DNA from: Palsa-360 sp963710315
GTDB taxonomy: Bacteria > Acidobacteriota > Terriglobia > Acidiferrales > UBA7541
DNA length: 64,000 nucleotides
NCBI GenBank assembly: GCA_963710315.1
Contig: CAVPZW010000006.1
Span: 620,001-684,000, forward strand
Direction of reading: 5' to 3'
In this document: piece by piece, positions 1-9,078 of the stretch
How positions within the stretch are numbered: the first letter of the stretch is position 1
Layout of the letters: each line of letters starts with the position of its first letter
Made by a program: the position numbers and the translations under genes
The notes under the pieces: generated by a model
The model's database searches: none
What the model saw: only the letters and a program-made list of their open reading frames with translations
Told to the model about the DNA's origin: nothing

Positions 1-938
1 AACGCCAGGCCTCGGCTTAGATCGAAGAGCGGAAGCCATCCAAGCGTATTTCGCGCCCTTGCCGCGCTGAGATGCTGGCTGTGTATTTCCCCGCTGGCTT
101 CGTTGCGAATGTCTGGCTCAAGCGGCGATCCCATTACGGAAAGGATTCGCTGGACCAATTGAAGGACGGTGATTTGGATTTCGTTGGAAAAATTAAAGGC
201 CTCTCCGGCCAGTTCGGGATGAGAGGCGAGCTTTTCGGCCACCAGCATGTAAGCCGCCGCCCCGTCTTCCACATAGAAATAGTCCCGGATATAGTTTCCG
301 TCCGAGCGAATGATGGGTCTTTCCCCGCGCACTGCGGATCGAATCGTTCCGGGAACGATTCGATTCCAATTCAGATCCCCGCCCCCGTAGAAGTTTCCGC
401 AACGCGTCACGATTACCGGTAGTTTGTAGGTCACGGCGTACGCTCTTGCGATCAGGTCGGCGCAGGATTTGCTCACATCATACGGGTGGCGACCCTGCAA
501 GGGAGTGTTCTCATCGTAAGGGAGCGCATCGCAATCGCCATATGCCTTGTCGGAGGATGCAACCACGATCTGTTTGACCCGTGGACTTCGTCGGCAAGCT
601 TCCAGAAGCGCCCAGGTACCTTGAATGTTGGTCTCGAATGTCGAAACTGGATTGCGGTTGGCGATACCAACGATGGTCTGGGCGGCCAGGTGGAAAACAG
701 TATCAATTTCATATTCACCAAGAATTCGCTCGAGCAAGGCTTGGTCCCGAACGTCGCCGCGCACTACGTTCACGCGATCAATCAAGCGGCCATGCACCAT
801 TTCACTTGCTGGAACCCAGTCACGCACCAGGCAGGTGAGCGAGGCTTTTTGGGCAAGAAGCTTGGAAATCAGCCAGCTCCCTAGCAATCCGGTTCCACCG
901 GTTACCAGGACTGGACGGTCCCGCCAGAAGGACGTCAT
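1..938 (-). CDS. rfbG: CDP-glucose 4,6-dehydratase, C-terminus beyond the left edge
   Basis: Reading the minus strand from 938 gives an uninterrupted frame of about 312 codons that runs off the window. It begins MTSFWRDRPVLVTGGTGLLG, a Rossmann GxxGxxG motif of the extended short-chain dehydrogenase family. It continues with the catalytic Tyr-Lys pair in HPYDVSKSCAD and with GNFYGGGDLNWNRIVPGTIR and IRDYFYVEDGAAAY, which are typical of CDP-glucose 4,6-dehydratases. The enzyme would convert CDP-glucose to CDP-4-keto-6-deoxyglucose for deoxysugar synthesis in the cytoplasm. The ATG at 938 overlaps the rfbF stop as ATGA, which fits translational coupling; an in-frame ATG at 944 is the alternative. 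The neighbouring rfbF makes the substrate. The missing C-terminus prevents a length check. Confidence 0.87.
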   Translation of the reverse strand, partial: MTSFWRDRPVLVTGGTGLLGSWLISKLLAQKASLTCLVRDWVPASEMVHGRLIDRVNVVRGDVRDQALLERILGEYEIDTVFHLAAQTIVGIANRNPVSTFETNIQGTWALLEACRRSPRVKQIVVASSDKAYGDCDALPYDENTPLQGRHPYDVSKSCADLIARAYAVTYKLPVIVTRCGNFYGGGDLNWNRIVPGTIRSAVRGERPIIRSDGNYIRDYFYVEDGAAAYMLVAEKLASHPELAGEAFNFSNEIQITVLQLVQRILSVMGSPLEPDIRNEASGEIHSQHLSAARARNTLGWLPLFDLSRGLA

Positions 939-1711
939 TTCCATATCTTCCAGGGAGCCGCTCCCCGCGCCCACAGCTCGTTTAGATACTGATATTCCCG
1001 GTAGGTATCCATGGCGAAAAAGAAGCCTTTGTGCCGGTAGGCCATCAATTCACCATCGGCCGCCAATCGTTCCAGAGGCTTGCGTTCCAGCACGCATTCG
1101 TCGCCTTCCAGGTAATCGAGTACGCCGCGCTGGAACACAAAAAATCCAGCACTTACCCACCCCTGCGCCTGTGGTTTCTCGGAGAAGTGCGCTACGCGAT
1201 CGTTCGCGTCCAGCTCCGGAACCCCGAATCTCAGCATGGGGCGCACTGTGGTGACTGTCGCCAATTTCCCGTGCGCGCGATGGAATTCGAGCAGAGCGCG
1301 GATATCGATATCCGCAAGTCCGTCCCCGTATGTCAGCATGAAGGTGTCCGTATCGACGTAACGAGCCACGCGCTGCAGCCGGCCTCCGGTCATCGTTTCC
1401 AAACCCGTGTCGGCCAGGCACACGCGTAGGCCTTCTTCGGGATGCGTATTGTGAAATTGCACCGTTTGCTGGTTGCCGAGGCAAATTGTGAAATCGCTGT
1501 TCATGGCCTCATAGTTGAGGAAATATTCCTTGATCATGTTGCCCTTGTAGCCCAGGCAGAGCACGAATTCGCGGAGGCCTGCGTGCGAAAACAGCTTCAT
1601 GATATGCCAGAGCACCGGACGCTCACCGATGGGCACAAGAGGCTTCGGCCTGAATTCGGTCTCCTCTTGCAGCCTGGTGCCTCGGCCACCGCACAGGATG
1701 ACGACCTTCAT
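935..1711 (-). CDS. rfbF: Glucose-1-phosphate cytidylyltransferase
   Basis: This 258-residue protein starts MKVVILCGGRGTRLQEETEF, the sugar-nucleotidyltransferase signature (GGxGTRL), followed by RPKPLVPIGERPVLWHIMK with the substrate-binding Lys. Length and motifs match RfbF, which makes CDP-glucose from CTP and glucose 1-phosphate in the cytoplasm. The gene overlaps the preceding glycosyltransferase by 4 bases (ATGA) and the following dehydratase gene similarly, so the three form one operon. Together they point to a CDP-linked dideoxy- or deoxysugar for O-antigen or another surface glycan. A different nucleotidyltransferase specificity cannot be excluded from motifs alone, but the dehydratase partner supports CDP. 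Confidence 0.93.
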   Translation of the reverse strand: MKVVILCGGRGTRLQEETEFRPKPLVPIGERPVLWHIMKLFSHAGLREFVLCLGYKGNMIKEYFLNYEAMNSDFTICLGNQQTVQFHNTHPEEGLRVCLADTGLETMTGGRLQRVARYVDTDTFMLTYGDGLADIDIRALLEFHRAHGKLATVTTVRPMLRFGVPELDANDRVAHFSEKPQAQGWVSAGFFVFQRGVLDYLEGDECVLERKPLERLAADGELMAYRHKGFFFAMDTYREYQYLNELWARGAAPWKIWK

Positions 1712-2715
1712 AGGGAGCTTTCCGTGTGAAGGGAAACAGCGAGTGAATCTCTTTGATTCACTGGAATTCCTGTATCGAAATTGATGCGTTCTTTCTCAAT
1801 CACCAGAGGCCGCTTTAGAACCTGGGTATGGATTGCGCCGATATACTCTCCCAGGATCCCGATAAAAATAAGCTGTACGGAGCCAAAAAAGAAGATGCCG
1901 ATCAATAGCGGAGCCATGCCAACCGTGAAACTATTCCAGAACAGCAGCTTATAGATCAGATAGACAAATGAGACGAAGATGCTCAGCAGCGAACAGGCAA
2001 AACCTCCGAGCGTCAATAATCGCAACGGAATTTTTGAGAACGAGGTGAATCCCAGCATGGCCAGATCGTAGAGAGTGTAAAAATTATTCTTCGTAATTCC
2101 ACGCTGGCGCCGCTTCTGGTCATAGTAAACCTCGGCGTGAGGCAGGCCCACCTCTGCAATCATGCCCCGAAAGTATGGGTAAGGGTCGTTAAACGAACGC
2201 ACGATTTCGATTACCTTACGGTCGTACAGCCCAAATCCGGTGAAATGCTCGAAAGTTTCAAGGTCGGCGAGGCTGCTGACCAGCTGGTAATACCTGGTGC
2301 GAAGCCAAAACATTACGCCGCTCTCTTCACTGGTCTTCTTTATGGCCACCACGACCGGAATGCCCTTGTCCCATTCATCGATCATCTGCTGCAGCAGCTC
2401 CGGCGGGTCCTGCAGGTCGGCAAAGAGCAGCACTACGGCATCGCCTTGCGCCTGAAACATTCCATGCATGGGAGAACGCAAATGGCCAAAGTTCCGCGCA
2501 TTCACAATCACTTTCACGCAAGGATCCTGGCGCGCGATTTCCTTCAAAATCGGGAGAGTGTTGTCACGGGAGGCGTTGTCGATGAATATGTGCTCATAGC
2601 TGTAGCGGCCATCGGCTTCAAATACAGCTTTGACCCTTGTATATAGCTCTCTTACGTTAGCTTCCTCGTTGTAACACGGGGTGACCACACTGATGACTTT
2701 TCGCGGCGCATTCAT
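1708..2715 (-). CDS. GT2 family glycosyltransferase with two C-terminal membrane helices
   Basis: This is a GT-A fold enzyme of the DPM1/GtrB type. The N-terminus reads VISVVTPCYNEEANV, and the DxD-like metal site is in FADLQDPPELL. Two hydrophobic helices lie near the C-terminus (about residues 230-260 and 265-295). Such proteins usually transfer a sugar from a nucleotide donor to polyprenyl phosphate at the inner membrane. I place the start at ATG 2715 (MNAPRK) because GGAG lies 7 bases upstream; a longer start at 2730 is possible. It is the first visible gene of the operon with rfbF and rfbG. Donor and acceptor are not predictable from sequence. Confidence 0.87.
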   Translation of the reverse strand: MNAPRKVISVVTPCYNEEANVRELYTRVKAVFEADGRYSYEHIFIDNASRDNTLPILKEIARQDPCVKVIVNARNFGHLRSPMHGMFQAQGDAVVLLFADLQDPPELLQQMIDEWDKGIPVVVAIKKTSEESGVMFWLRTRYYQLVSSLADLETFEHFTGFGLYDRKVIEIVRSFNDPYPYFRGMIAEVGLPHAEVYYDQKRRQRGITKNNFYTLYDLAMLGFTSFSKIPLRLLTLGGFACSLLSIFVSFVYLIYKLLFWNSFTVGMAPLLIGIFFFGSVQLIFIGILGEYIGAIHTQVLKRPLVIEKERINFDTGIPVNQRDSLAVSLHTESSL

Positions 2716-3128
2716 TGCAAGACTCCACAATCCTTCATCTCAAATCGGTTGCGTCAGAATGCCGGACGAATCACAAATATAACTTGAATAAAGCAACGGC
2801 AAAACGGCGATTTTGTCGGGAATTTCGAGACTCGTGCACGGCGCCGGATCGGCTTTAGGAAAGAGAAACCTTGAGGCTGGAATTCTGAGCCTCATCGGCA
2901 CTGAAGTTGTACCGGCTGTATATGAAAATGTGAATCTAAGGCCGCCCAAACCGCCGGACTTTCAAAGCCCAATCATTTCCGAGCACGTCATACCTTGCCG
3001 GATGCGGTATCCTGTCCCCTTGAAAACAGCAGTCCGCCTGCAATGCTGCCGACTGTCTCACCGAGCGACGCGGGGTCACAATTCGCCGCTCGCTGCAACT
3101 ATTTCTACTTTTGCGAGAGGAAACGCCT
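2716..3128. other. Intergenic region between divergent genes
   Basis: About 410 bases separate the outward-facing glycosyltransferase operon and the amidohydrolase gene. Both promoters should lie here, but I cannot point to convincing -35/-10 boxes. The short open frames inside are not protein-like. No repeat of the families seen elsewhere is present. Confidence 0.5.
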
Positions 3129-4232
3129 TTGAAACTTTCATCGATGCTCCCTGAGAAATGCAGACTCGATCTTCAATCGGGTGAAAACCGTCTGTCGCGC
3201 CGCAAAGTTCTGGGCATGATGTCTGCCATGGGCGCGGGCATGGCGATTGCTCCGCGCTCGTTCGCGCAGAGCGTTGGGGCCGGGCCTCGCATTATTGATA
3301 CGCACCACCACATTTTCCCTCCTGCATTTACGGCCAGGAATTTGAAGCACATGACGGACGATTCGCCCACGTTTCCCGGCTCCTTCTACTCCAATTGGAC
3401 GCCGCGCTACTCCCTGGAGCAGATGGATCAGAACGGCGTGGCCACGGCCATCGGCTCGATGACCAGCCCGGGCATTTGGTTTGGGAGCAACGAGGAAGGG
3501 CGCAGGAACGCGCGCGATTGCAACGAATATGGCGCCAAGCTCATGCAGGATTTTCCGGGGCGCTTCGGAATGTGGGGCGCGATTCCCTTGCCGGACACGG
3601 ACGGAAGCTTGCGCGAAATCGAATATCTTTACGACCAGCTGAAGCTCGACGGCATCGGCCTGATGACCAGTTACGACGACGGAAAATTGCTCGGCCATCC
3701 CAACTTCGCGCCCGTCCTAGAGGAACTCAATCGCCGCAAGGCTGTGGTCTTCGTGCATCCGACAATCTCCTGCTGCGCCATGCCGATTCGCCATGTGAAC
3801 CGCGTGCAGATCGATTTCCCTACGGACACCACACGCACGATTACGGACCTGATTTTCAGCGGCTCCCTTCTGCGCTTCCCCAACATTCGCTGGATTTTTT
3901 CGCACGGGGGAGGAACGATCCTGATGCTGACGCCTCGTCTGGCCGGCGGCAACCTGACGCCCGAGGAGCGCGCCGCGACCATCCCCAACGGTTTCGAGCA
4001 CGAATTGCAAAAACTTTATTACGACATCGCCAGCGTAGCGCTCAGCCCCATCCCCATGGCCGCCGTGCTCAAAGGGATTCCCAAAGAGCGCCTCTTGTTC
4101 GGCTCCGATATCCCCTTTTATACGATTGAAAGAATCGCCACCGCCGTCAACAAGATCGACGTCCCCGCGGCAGATATGCGCATGCTGCAGCGCGAGAACG
4201 CGCTGCAGTTGATTCCGCGCCTGAGGAGTTAG
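3129..4232 (+). CDS. Tat-exported amidohydrolase (ACMSD-like TIM barrel)
   Basis: The protein carries a twin-arginine leader (LSRRKVLGMMSAMGAGMAIA) followed by a metal-dependent amidohydrolase-2 domain. Metal-site motifs are IIDTHHHIFPP near residue 60, VVFVHPT, WIFSHGGG and LLFGSDIPF. This family includes decarboxylases such as 2-amino-3-carboxymuconate semialdehyde decarboxylase and 6-methylsalicylate decarboxylase. The likely role is therefore decarboxylation or hydrolysis of an aromatic-derived acid, unusually outside the cytoplasm. The start is taken at TTG 3129, which has GAGAGG 8 bases upstream; an in-frame TTG at 3111 would overlap that ribosome site. Neighbours (cupins, quinoprotein, FAH-like enzyme) support a catabolic role. 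Substrate is unknown. Confidence 0.82.
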   Translation: MKLSSMLPEKCRLDLQSGENRLSRRKVLGMMSAMGAGMAIAPRSFAQSVGAGPRIIDTHHHIFPPAFTARNLKHMTDDSPTFPGSFYSNWTPRYSLEQMDQNGVATAIGSMTSPGIWFGSNEEGRRNARDCNEYGAKLMQDFPGRFGMWGAIPLPDTDGSLREIEYLYDQLKLDGIGLMTSYDDGKLLGHPNFAPVLEELNRRKAVVFVHPTISCCAMPIRHVNRVQIDFPTDTTRTITDLIFSGSLLRFPNIRWIFSHGGGTILMLTPRLAGGNLTPEERAATIPNGFEHELQKLYYDIASVALSPIPMAAVLKGIPKERLLFGSDIPFYTIERIATAVNKIDVPAADMRMLQRENALQLIPRLRS

Positions 4233-4239
4233 GAAACGA

Positions 4240-4316
4240 GTAGGACAGGCTTCAGCCTGTCTGGTTTTGATCGTCCGTAGTGCGAGAAAAAGAAGACAGG
4301 CTGAAGCCTGTCCTAC
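4240..4316. repeat. Intergenic palindrome, GGCTTCAGCC family
   Basis: An imperfect inverted repeat opens with GTAGGACAGGCTTCAGCCTG and closes with its complement, ending GTCCTAC. The loop is about 35 bases. It lies between convergent stop codons. The same core recurs at eight or more other sites in the window. Confidence 0.9.
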
Positions 4317-4320
4317 TAAA

Positions 4321-5262
4321 CTATTGAGACTGCTCGTAAACCCGCTGCACTTCGCCGGCAACGTTGTTGGGATTCGGCCAGTCCGGATACTTCGCCTTCA
4401 GTTCAGCCGTAATTGTTTTCCCCGCATCATCCGCTGAAACCCCCTGCTTCTTAAGGTCCAGCGCACGCGCTTGCAGCGCGATGAGGTACGCGCGCACCAC
4501 TCCAATTTGTGAAGCGTCCACGATTGCCGGGCCGTGATCGGGCACGATGAACTTGGGATGCAGCGCCTCGACCTGATCGAGAATCGCCAGCCAGCCTTTT
4601 ACGCTGGCGTCCGGGTTCGGCATGATTGGGAAAACATTTTTCTGGACGATGTCTCCGGGGATTAGAACGCTGTCCTCTTCAATGAAGGTCAGCTCGTCTC
4701 CCTTGGTGTGCGCGGGGCCAATCCAAAACAGGCGCGCGGTGACGCCGCCGAGGTCGATTTTCGCTTCGCGGTCGAAGACCACATCCGGCGAGCGGAACTT
4801 CACATCCTGGAGCAGGCCAAGATTTTGCTCCGACATTTTCTTGAACGCTTCAATGTGCGCGGCCACGCCCTTGTTCATTTCATCCTGCTGGGCGGCGTTG
4901 CGAATGATGATGGTGCTTGCCGGGAAGGCCTGCTCGCCCGAAGTGTGCTCGGAATGGAAGTGCGTTGTCGTCAGATAAAGAATGGAACCCTTGGCAAGCT
5001 TTTGCTCCGCGCGCATGACCGTGGCGCCGTTGCGCTGTCCCAGACCGGTGTCGACCACAAGCGTTGCGCGCGTACCCACAACGATCGCAACATTGGGAAA
5101 ACCTTCAATCACGTACACGTGCTCGGACACGCGCTTCACGTCGTTTTCGGAAAGCAACGGCTGCTTGAGCTGCGCCCCGGCGACAGAGGGCATCAAGATC
5201 ACTGCCGCACACAGGACTGAGAAAGCAAAGCTCGCGCTCACAACCTTATTCAGTTTCAACAT
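4321..5262 (-). CDS. Secreted metallo-beta-lactamase-fold hydrolase
   Basis: The protein of about 313 residues begins MLKLNKVVSASFAFSVLCAA, a Sec signal peptide ending near VAGAQ. The metal-binding core reads TTTHFHSEHTSG, an HxHxEH variant of the usual HxHxDH. It is followed by IGPAHTKGD, VLIPGDIV and VPDHGP, which supply the remaining ligands. The start at 5262 is preferred over an upstream frame extension because GGGAGAA precedes it and the signal peptide begins there. Its periplasmic location and neighbours suggest hydrolysis of a small ester, lactone or thioester, but motifs do not give the substrate. It shares no overlap with the cupin genes upstream in the same direction. Confidence 0.85.
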   Translation of the reverse strand: MLKLNKVVSASFAFSVLCAAVILMPSVAGAQLKQPLLSENDVKRVSEHVYVIEGFPNVAIVVGTRATLVVDTGLGQRNGATVMRAEQKLAKGSILYLTTTHFHSEHTSGEQAFPASTIIIRNAAQQDEMNKGVAAHIEAFKKMSEQNLGLLQDVKFRSPDVVFDREAKIDLGGVTARLFWIGPAHTKGDELTFIEEDSVLIPGDIVQKNVFPIMPNPDASVKGWLAILDQVEALHPKFIVPDHGPAIVDASQIGVVRAYLIALQARALDLKKQGVSADDAGKTITAELKAKYPDWPNPNNVAGEVQRVYEQSQ

Positions 5263-5343
5263 CGTATTTCTCCCTTTCGCGATCGAGAGCCCGCGGGACG
5301 CCGGCTCCACGAAAACGCCGATCAACTGAGCTATGTGAATCGC

Positions 5344-5691
5344 TCAACTCTGCAGGTGCGGCACAACCAGGTGGAACAGCTTCAAAGGAGCCGTGCCGGC
5401 CTGCTTGATGGTGACGATTTCCGAAGGGCCGACGTATACGCCGGCGCCTTTCTTCACTCCGTGGTCCTTGGAGTCCATGGTGATTGTGGCCTCGCCCTGC
5501 ATCAAGTAAACCAGCTGATGCGTGTTGGCGTCGGACCGCACATCCAGCTTTTCGCCGGCATTCAACCAGCGCAGGGAGCCGACCACGTTTTTCGCGCCGC
5601 AGATCTGGCCATTCAAAACTTCCGCGAACTCACCTGAACCGGGAAGCTTGGAGTGCGGAATCTTATTTGTATCGATAAAAGTCAGTGACAT
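5344..5691 (-). CDS. Small cupin protein
   Basis: This 115-residue single-domain protein has cupin core strands around VRSDANTHQLVYLMQGEAT and KKGAGVYVGPSEIVTI. Only part of the usual metal-ligand set is visible: one His in NTHQLV and one in LFHLVVPH. It may therefore be a non-canonical or non-metal cupin. AAGGA precedes the ATG. It is followed by the metallo-hydrolase gene on the same strand and preceded by a second cupin gene, so a joint small-molecule role is likely. No enzyme activity can be assigned. Confidence 0.78.
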   Translation of the reverse strand: MSLTFIDTNKIPHSKLPGSGEFAEVLNGQICGAKNVVGSLRWLNAGEKLDVRSDANTHQLVYLMQGEATITMDSKDHGVKKGAGVYVGPSEIVTIKQAGTAPLKLFHLVVPHLQS

Positions 5692-5807
5692 TGCGTATCA
5701 ATCCTTTCGATTTCGATTTCGTTTTTATATCTTGGTTATTCAATTCACGCGCGCTTCAGATCCTTGGAACTGCCGATCCTGCCCGGCAATCCGGTCCTCC
5801 GGTGCGG

Positions 5808-6215
5808 TTAACTCTGCATCCAGATGCCGCCATCCACACGGTCCCATTTCAGGTCGTCCGGCGTTCCTTCCAGAATGGTGGTCTGAAAACGATTGGGCGC
5901 CTGGAATTCAAAATAGAAGAGCGGTTCGACGGCCCGCAGGCGATGCTTTTCTTCCGCGGGGATGAACACCATCATGCCGGGACCGATCTCGCGAGTTCCT
6001 TCCTCGGACTGAACGGTGGCCTTGCCTTCCATGATGAAATAAAAATGTTCGCAATTCTTGTGCATGTGATACGGAGATGCGGCGCCTTGCTTGTAGTGCA
6101 TGATGCCCGCCAGCATATCGTCTATCTTGGTGAGTTCTTTATTTACGAAGAAAACCCGCTCGCGGCCGTTCGACAGCAGCCTGGGCAGTTGATCTTCGTT
6201 GAATATGTACGCCAT
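5808..6215 (-). CDS. Cupin-domain protein
   Basis: This protein of about 135 residues has a clear cupin core. Motif 1 is GAASPYHMHKNCEHFYFIMEG, with HxH and a following Glu and His as likely metal ligands. Motif 2 is PGMMVFIPAEEKHRLRAV with the third His. The start at 6215 (MAYIFNEDQL) is chosen because AAGGGAGG lies just upstream; the longer frame from 6269 lacks this. It is second in a same-strand run quinoprotein, cupin, cupin, hydrolase. Metal cupins in such settings are often dioxygenases or isomerases, but the reaction here is unknown. Confidence 0.82.
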   Translation of the reverse strand: MAYIFNEDQLPRLLSNGRERVFFVNKELTKIDDMLAGIMHYKQGAASPYHMHKNCEHFYFIMEGKATVQSEEGTREIGPGMMVFIPAEEKHRLRAVEPLFYFEFQAPNRFQTTILEGTPDDLKWDRVDGGIWMQS

Positions 6216-6418
6216 TCCTTGGCCTCCCTTTGAAATCGGCACATGCCGAGCCTGCAACTCGCCCAGCAAACCGTGTAACTAGTAACTATTTGACCAGAAC
6301 CTTCTCCGCTGCGCAGCGAATGAGTGTGCCATGCTAGCAGTTTTTGCGCGGCGCTTCCAGGATTGCAAACAACTCAAACCAGGACATATCGCGCGCCTTT
6401 GAGTATCGCTTGCCAAGA

Positions 6419-8077
6419 CTATTTTTTGGGAAGCGCAAAAATCGTCACCGTGGGATTTCCGCCCTTGATTTCAGGAAAGCTCTTGCTGCCGATGACGTTG
6501 CCATCGCCCGAGGTGACCGCCACATATTGCGTGTTGTGCGCGGAATAGGTGATGACTCCTCCTTGAATAGAGTCTCCTAAATCGTAGTGGAGCAGAATTT
6601 TGCCCGATTGAGCGTCCACCGCATCGAAAAAGCCGCCGCTCTCTCCTGTAAAAATCAGGTCGGAAGCGGTGATTGCAACCCCGGCGATAAGCGGTGTTGG
6701 AGACTGGTATCTCCAGCGCTCTCTTCCGGTGGCGGCGTCGAATCCCGTCAGGCGTCCACGCGAACCGGAAAATGCGCCGTGATCGATGGGGCCGCCGAAA
6801 TAACTTTTCTCACCTGTATTGGCCTTCTCGACGCTGGGCGGCTCCTTATCCTTCATGTTCATGGAGCACCACTGGTCGTTGGAAGGCACCACGATCAGGC
6901 TGAGCTTGGGGCTGTATCCACCGCTATACCACTCGTTGCCGCCCAAGATTCCAGGGCAAACTTTTAGCGGCGTGTTGGTCAGCGGAATCTCCTGGTTCAA
7001 TTGCGTGGCGAATGGAACGGTGTAGACAACCTTGTGCGTTTGGGCGTCGACCACACGCAAATTTCCGTCCTTGCCCGTGGAAGCAATCATGGTGCGGGAA
7101 TTTACCTTAAAGATGGGATTGACGTGCGTGATGTCGTAGTCGTCCACATCATGCGGAATAAACTGGTTGTACCAAAGCAGCTTGCCGGTCTTGCCATCCA
7201 GCGCAATCAAAGAATTGGTGTAGAGATTGGTCCCGGGCCTTGCATCGTCGTAAAAATCAGGCGCCGGATTTCCGCCTGCCACGTACAGGATTCCATTTTC
7301 CGTGTCGAATGACTGCGCGGTCCATAGCGCACCGCCCGCATGTTTCCGCGTAGCCGGATTTGGCCCCCAGGTATCCGCGCCGGGTTCGCCATCCTGCGGA
7401 ATGATATTGAATTTCCAGACTTGCTCGCCGTTGCTCAACTTGTACGCACCAATCCATCCGCTGCCTGCGCGCTCCGAGCCGGCGGGGCCGATGTAGATCA
7501 TGTCGCCATTCACCAGCGGTGGCATGGCGATGAAGAAGCCTCCGTCGGGATCGGCTATTTGTTTGGCCCATAGAAGCTTCCCGGATTCGGCATCCAGCGA
7601 AATCAAGAAGTCATCTCCAGTGCCTCGAATAATTTTCCCATTGGCGAGGGCCGCGCCACGATGAGGATGAACGCGATCGGTGGCGCGCGGCACCCATTGA
7701 TAGGACCACAGAACGCGGCAATCGGAGGCGTCCAGCGCGACGGTGTAGTGGTCGCTGGTCGCATAAATAACTCCAGCGGAAACAATGGGTTCCGATTCGG
7801 AGGGCACTTTTTCGGGGAACGTGTAGGAACAAACTTTAGTGAGCTGCTTCACATTGCCCGGCGTAATCTGCGTGAGCGGGCTGTAGCGCGTTCCGTTCAA
7901 ATCGTGGTCGGGATGAATCCAGTCGCCGTTTTCCGCCTGCGCGGGGCTCGCAGCGAGCGTCTGCCCGCCAATACTTGCCATGGTTCCGAATGAAGCCGCC
8001 AGCGCGGCAAGAAAAAGAAAAATCGCGGCGATAGATGGGAAGCCTGAAACTCGCACGTACATAGAGCGCTTGCTCAT
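6419..8077 (-). CDS. PQQ-type quinoprotein dehydrogenase, periplasmic
   Basis: The 552-residue protein has an N-terminal export signal (hydrophobic stretch at about residues 14-35, cleavage near AQA). Its mature start contains GTRYSPLTQIT, the hallmark of quinoprotein alcohol dehydrogenases. Repeated tryptophan-docking blades follow, such as ALDASDCRVLWSY, SLDAESGKLLWAK, ALDGKTGKLLWYN and GFDAATGRERWRY, giving an eight-bladed propeller. The adjacent-Cys pair seen in methanol dehydrogenase is absent, and there is no C-terminal cytochrome domain. It would oxidise an alcohol or aldehyde and pass electrons to a separate periplasmic carrier. No PQQ biosynthesis gene is visible in the window. The substrate is unknown. 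Confidence 0.86.
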   Translation of the reverse strand: MSKRSMYVRVSGFPSIAAIFLFLAALAASFGTMASIGGQTLAASPAQAENGDWIHPDHDLNGTRYSPLTQITPGNVKQLTKVCSYTFPEKVPSESEPIVSAGVIYATSDHYTVALDASDCRVLWSYQWVPRATDRVHPHRGAALANGKIIRGTGDDFLISLDAESGKLLWAKQIADPDGGFFIAMPPLVNGDMIYIGPAGSERAGSGWIGAYKLSNGEQVWKFNIIPQDGEPGADTWGPNPATRKHAGGALWTAQSFDTENGILYVAGGNPAPDFYDDARPGTNLYTNSLIALDGKTGKLLWYNQFIPHDVDDYDITHVNPIFKVNSRTMIASTGKDGNLRVVDAQTHKVVYTVPFATQLNQEIPLTNTPLKVCPGILGGNEWYSGGYSPKLSLIVVPSNDQWCSMNMKDKEPPSVEKANTGEKSYFGGPIDHGAFSGSRGRLTGFDAATGRERWRYQSPTPLIAGVAITASDLIFTGESGGFFDAVDAQSGKILLHYDLGDSIQGGVITYSAHNTQYVAVTSGDGNVIGSKSFPEIKGGNPTVTIFALPKK

Positions 8078-8270
8078 TTTATTTGTCCTTAGATTGAAAT
8101 CGGAAGCGCGGTCAAATCCGCTGAAGCAACTTTGTTTCGGTTGCGCCCGTTTGTCAAGCGCCTCTACAACACCAATTGATATTTGAAATCCGGCGCATAT
8201 AATGCCTCAGGACTTCTCAAGAACAACGGACATCCGCTCCATAATTACGGATGAAGAAAGGGCGAAATCC

Positions 8271-8975
8271 ATGGATGAGCCTAAGGAACTGAAAGTATGC
8301 GACCCCAAGGCGCTTGTGGACCGGCGCGATTTCCTGGGCGGTGCAACGGTATTGGCGGGCGCCTCGCTGCTGGGGATGGCTTCCGCGGGCCGCGCCGACG
8401 CCGCCGAAGGCGTGGCCGACCGCATGCCTCCAATCCCCTCGGATAAATGGACCGAAGCGCAGAAGAAAGCCGCCGAGGAAATCACCTCCGGGCCGCGCAA
8501 GGAACTGGTGGGGCCATTCATCCCGCTGCTGCGAAGCCCGGAATACATGAGCCGCCTGCAACGGGTGGGCGAATATCTTCGCTACAAGACCAATCTCGGG
8601 TCAGGAATCAGCGAGTTCATTATCCTGATGATCGCGCGGCACTGGACGCAGCAATTCGAATGGTACTCGCACGAAGCGCTGGCGTTTAAGGCAGGAATTA
8701 AGGGCGAAACCATGAAGGCCATCGCCGAAGGCCGCCGCCCGTCGGCCATGACGCCGGACGAAGAGATGGTTTACGATTACGTCACCGAACTTCTGCTGAA
8801 CCAGAGCGTAAGCGATCCGGCGTACGCCAAAATCGTATCCCGATTCGGCGAGCAGGGCGTGATCGACATCACCGGATTGTGCGGCTACTACACAACGCTG
8901 GGCATGCTAATGAATGTCACCAGGACGCCTGTGCCTCCCGGAGTAACGCCTCCGCTGGCTACTTTTCCGCACTGA
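8271..8975 (+). CDS. Tat-exported carboxymuconolactone decarboxylase-like protein
   Basis: The protein of about 234 residues opens with a twin-arginine type leader (LVDRRDFLGGATVLAGASLL, cleavage near GRADA). A helical carboxymuconolactone decarboxylase/AhpD-type domain follows, with LRYKTNLGSGISEFIILMIA, HWTQQFEWYSHEALAFKAG and DITGLCGYYTTLGMLMN. The Cys pair (CxxC) of AhpD peroxidases is absent, so a decarboxylase or lactone-binding role is more likely than peroxidase. The start at 8271 has GAAAGGG 8 bases upstream; 8202 is an alternative. It precedes the FAH-like gene, with which it likely forms a catabolic unit. Confidence 0.83.
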   Translation: MDEPKELKVCDPKALVDRRDFLGGATVLAGASLLGMASAGRADAAEGVADRMPPIPSDKWTEAQKKAAEEITSGPRKELVGPFIPLLRSPEYMSRLQRVGEYLRYKTNLGSGISEFIILMIARHWTQQFEWYSHEALAFKAGIKGETMKAIAEGRRPSAMTPDEEMVYDYVTELLLNQSVSDPAYAKIVSRFGEQGVIDITGLCGYYTTLGMLMNVTRTPVPPGVTPPLATFPH

Positions 8976-8982
8976 GGCTCCA

Positions 8983-9057
8983 GTAGAATAGGCTTCAGCC
9001 TGTTGGGTTTGAATTCGCTGGAACGCGCGAAAATCCACAGGCTGAAGCCTGTGCTAC
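8983..9057. repeat. Intergenic palindrome, GGCTTCAGCC family
   Basis: The left arm GTAGAATAGGCTTCAGCCTG and the right arm CAGGCTGAAGCCTGTGCTAC are inverted, with about 35 bases between. It lies 8 bases after the stop codon of the preceding gene and 20 bases before the next start, inside a co-directional gene pair. Confidence 0.9.
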
Positions 9058-9078
9058 ACAAGCAATCCGGACAAACTC

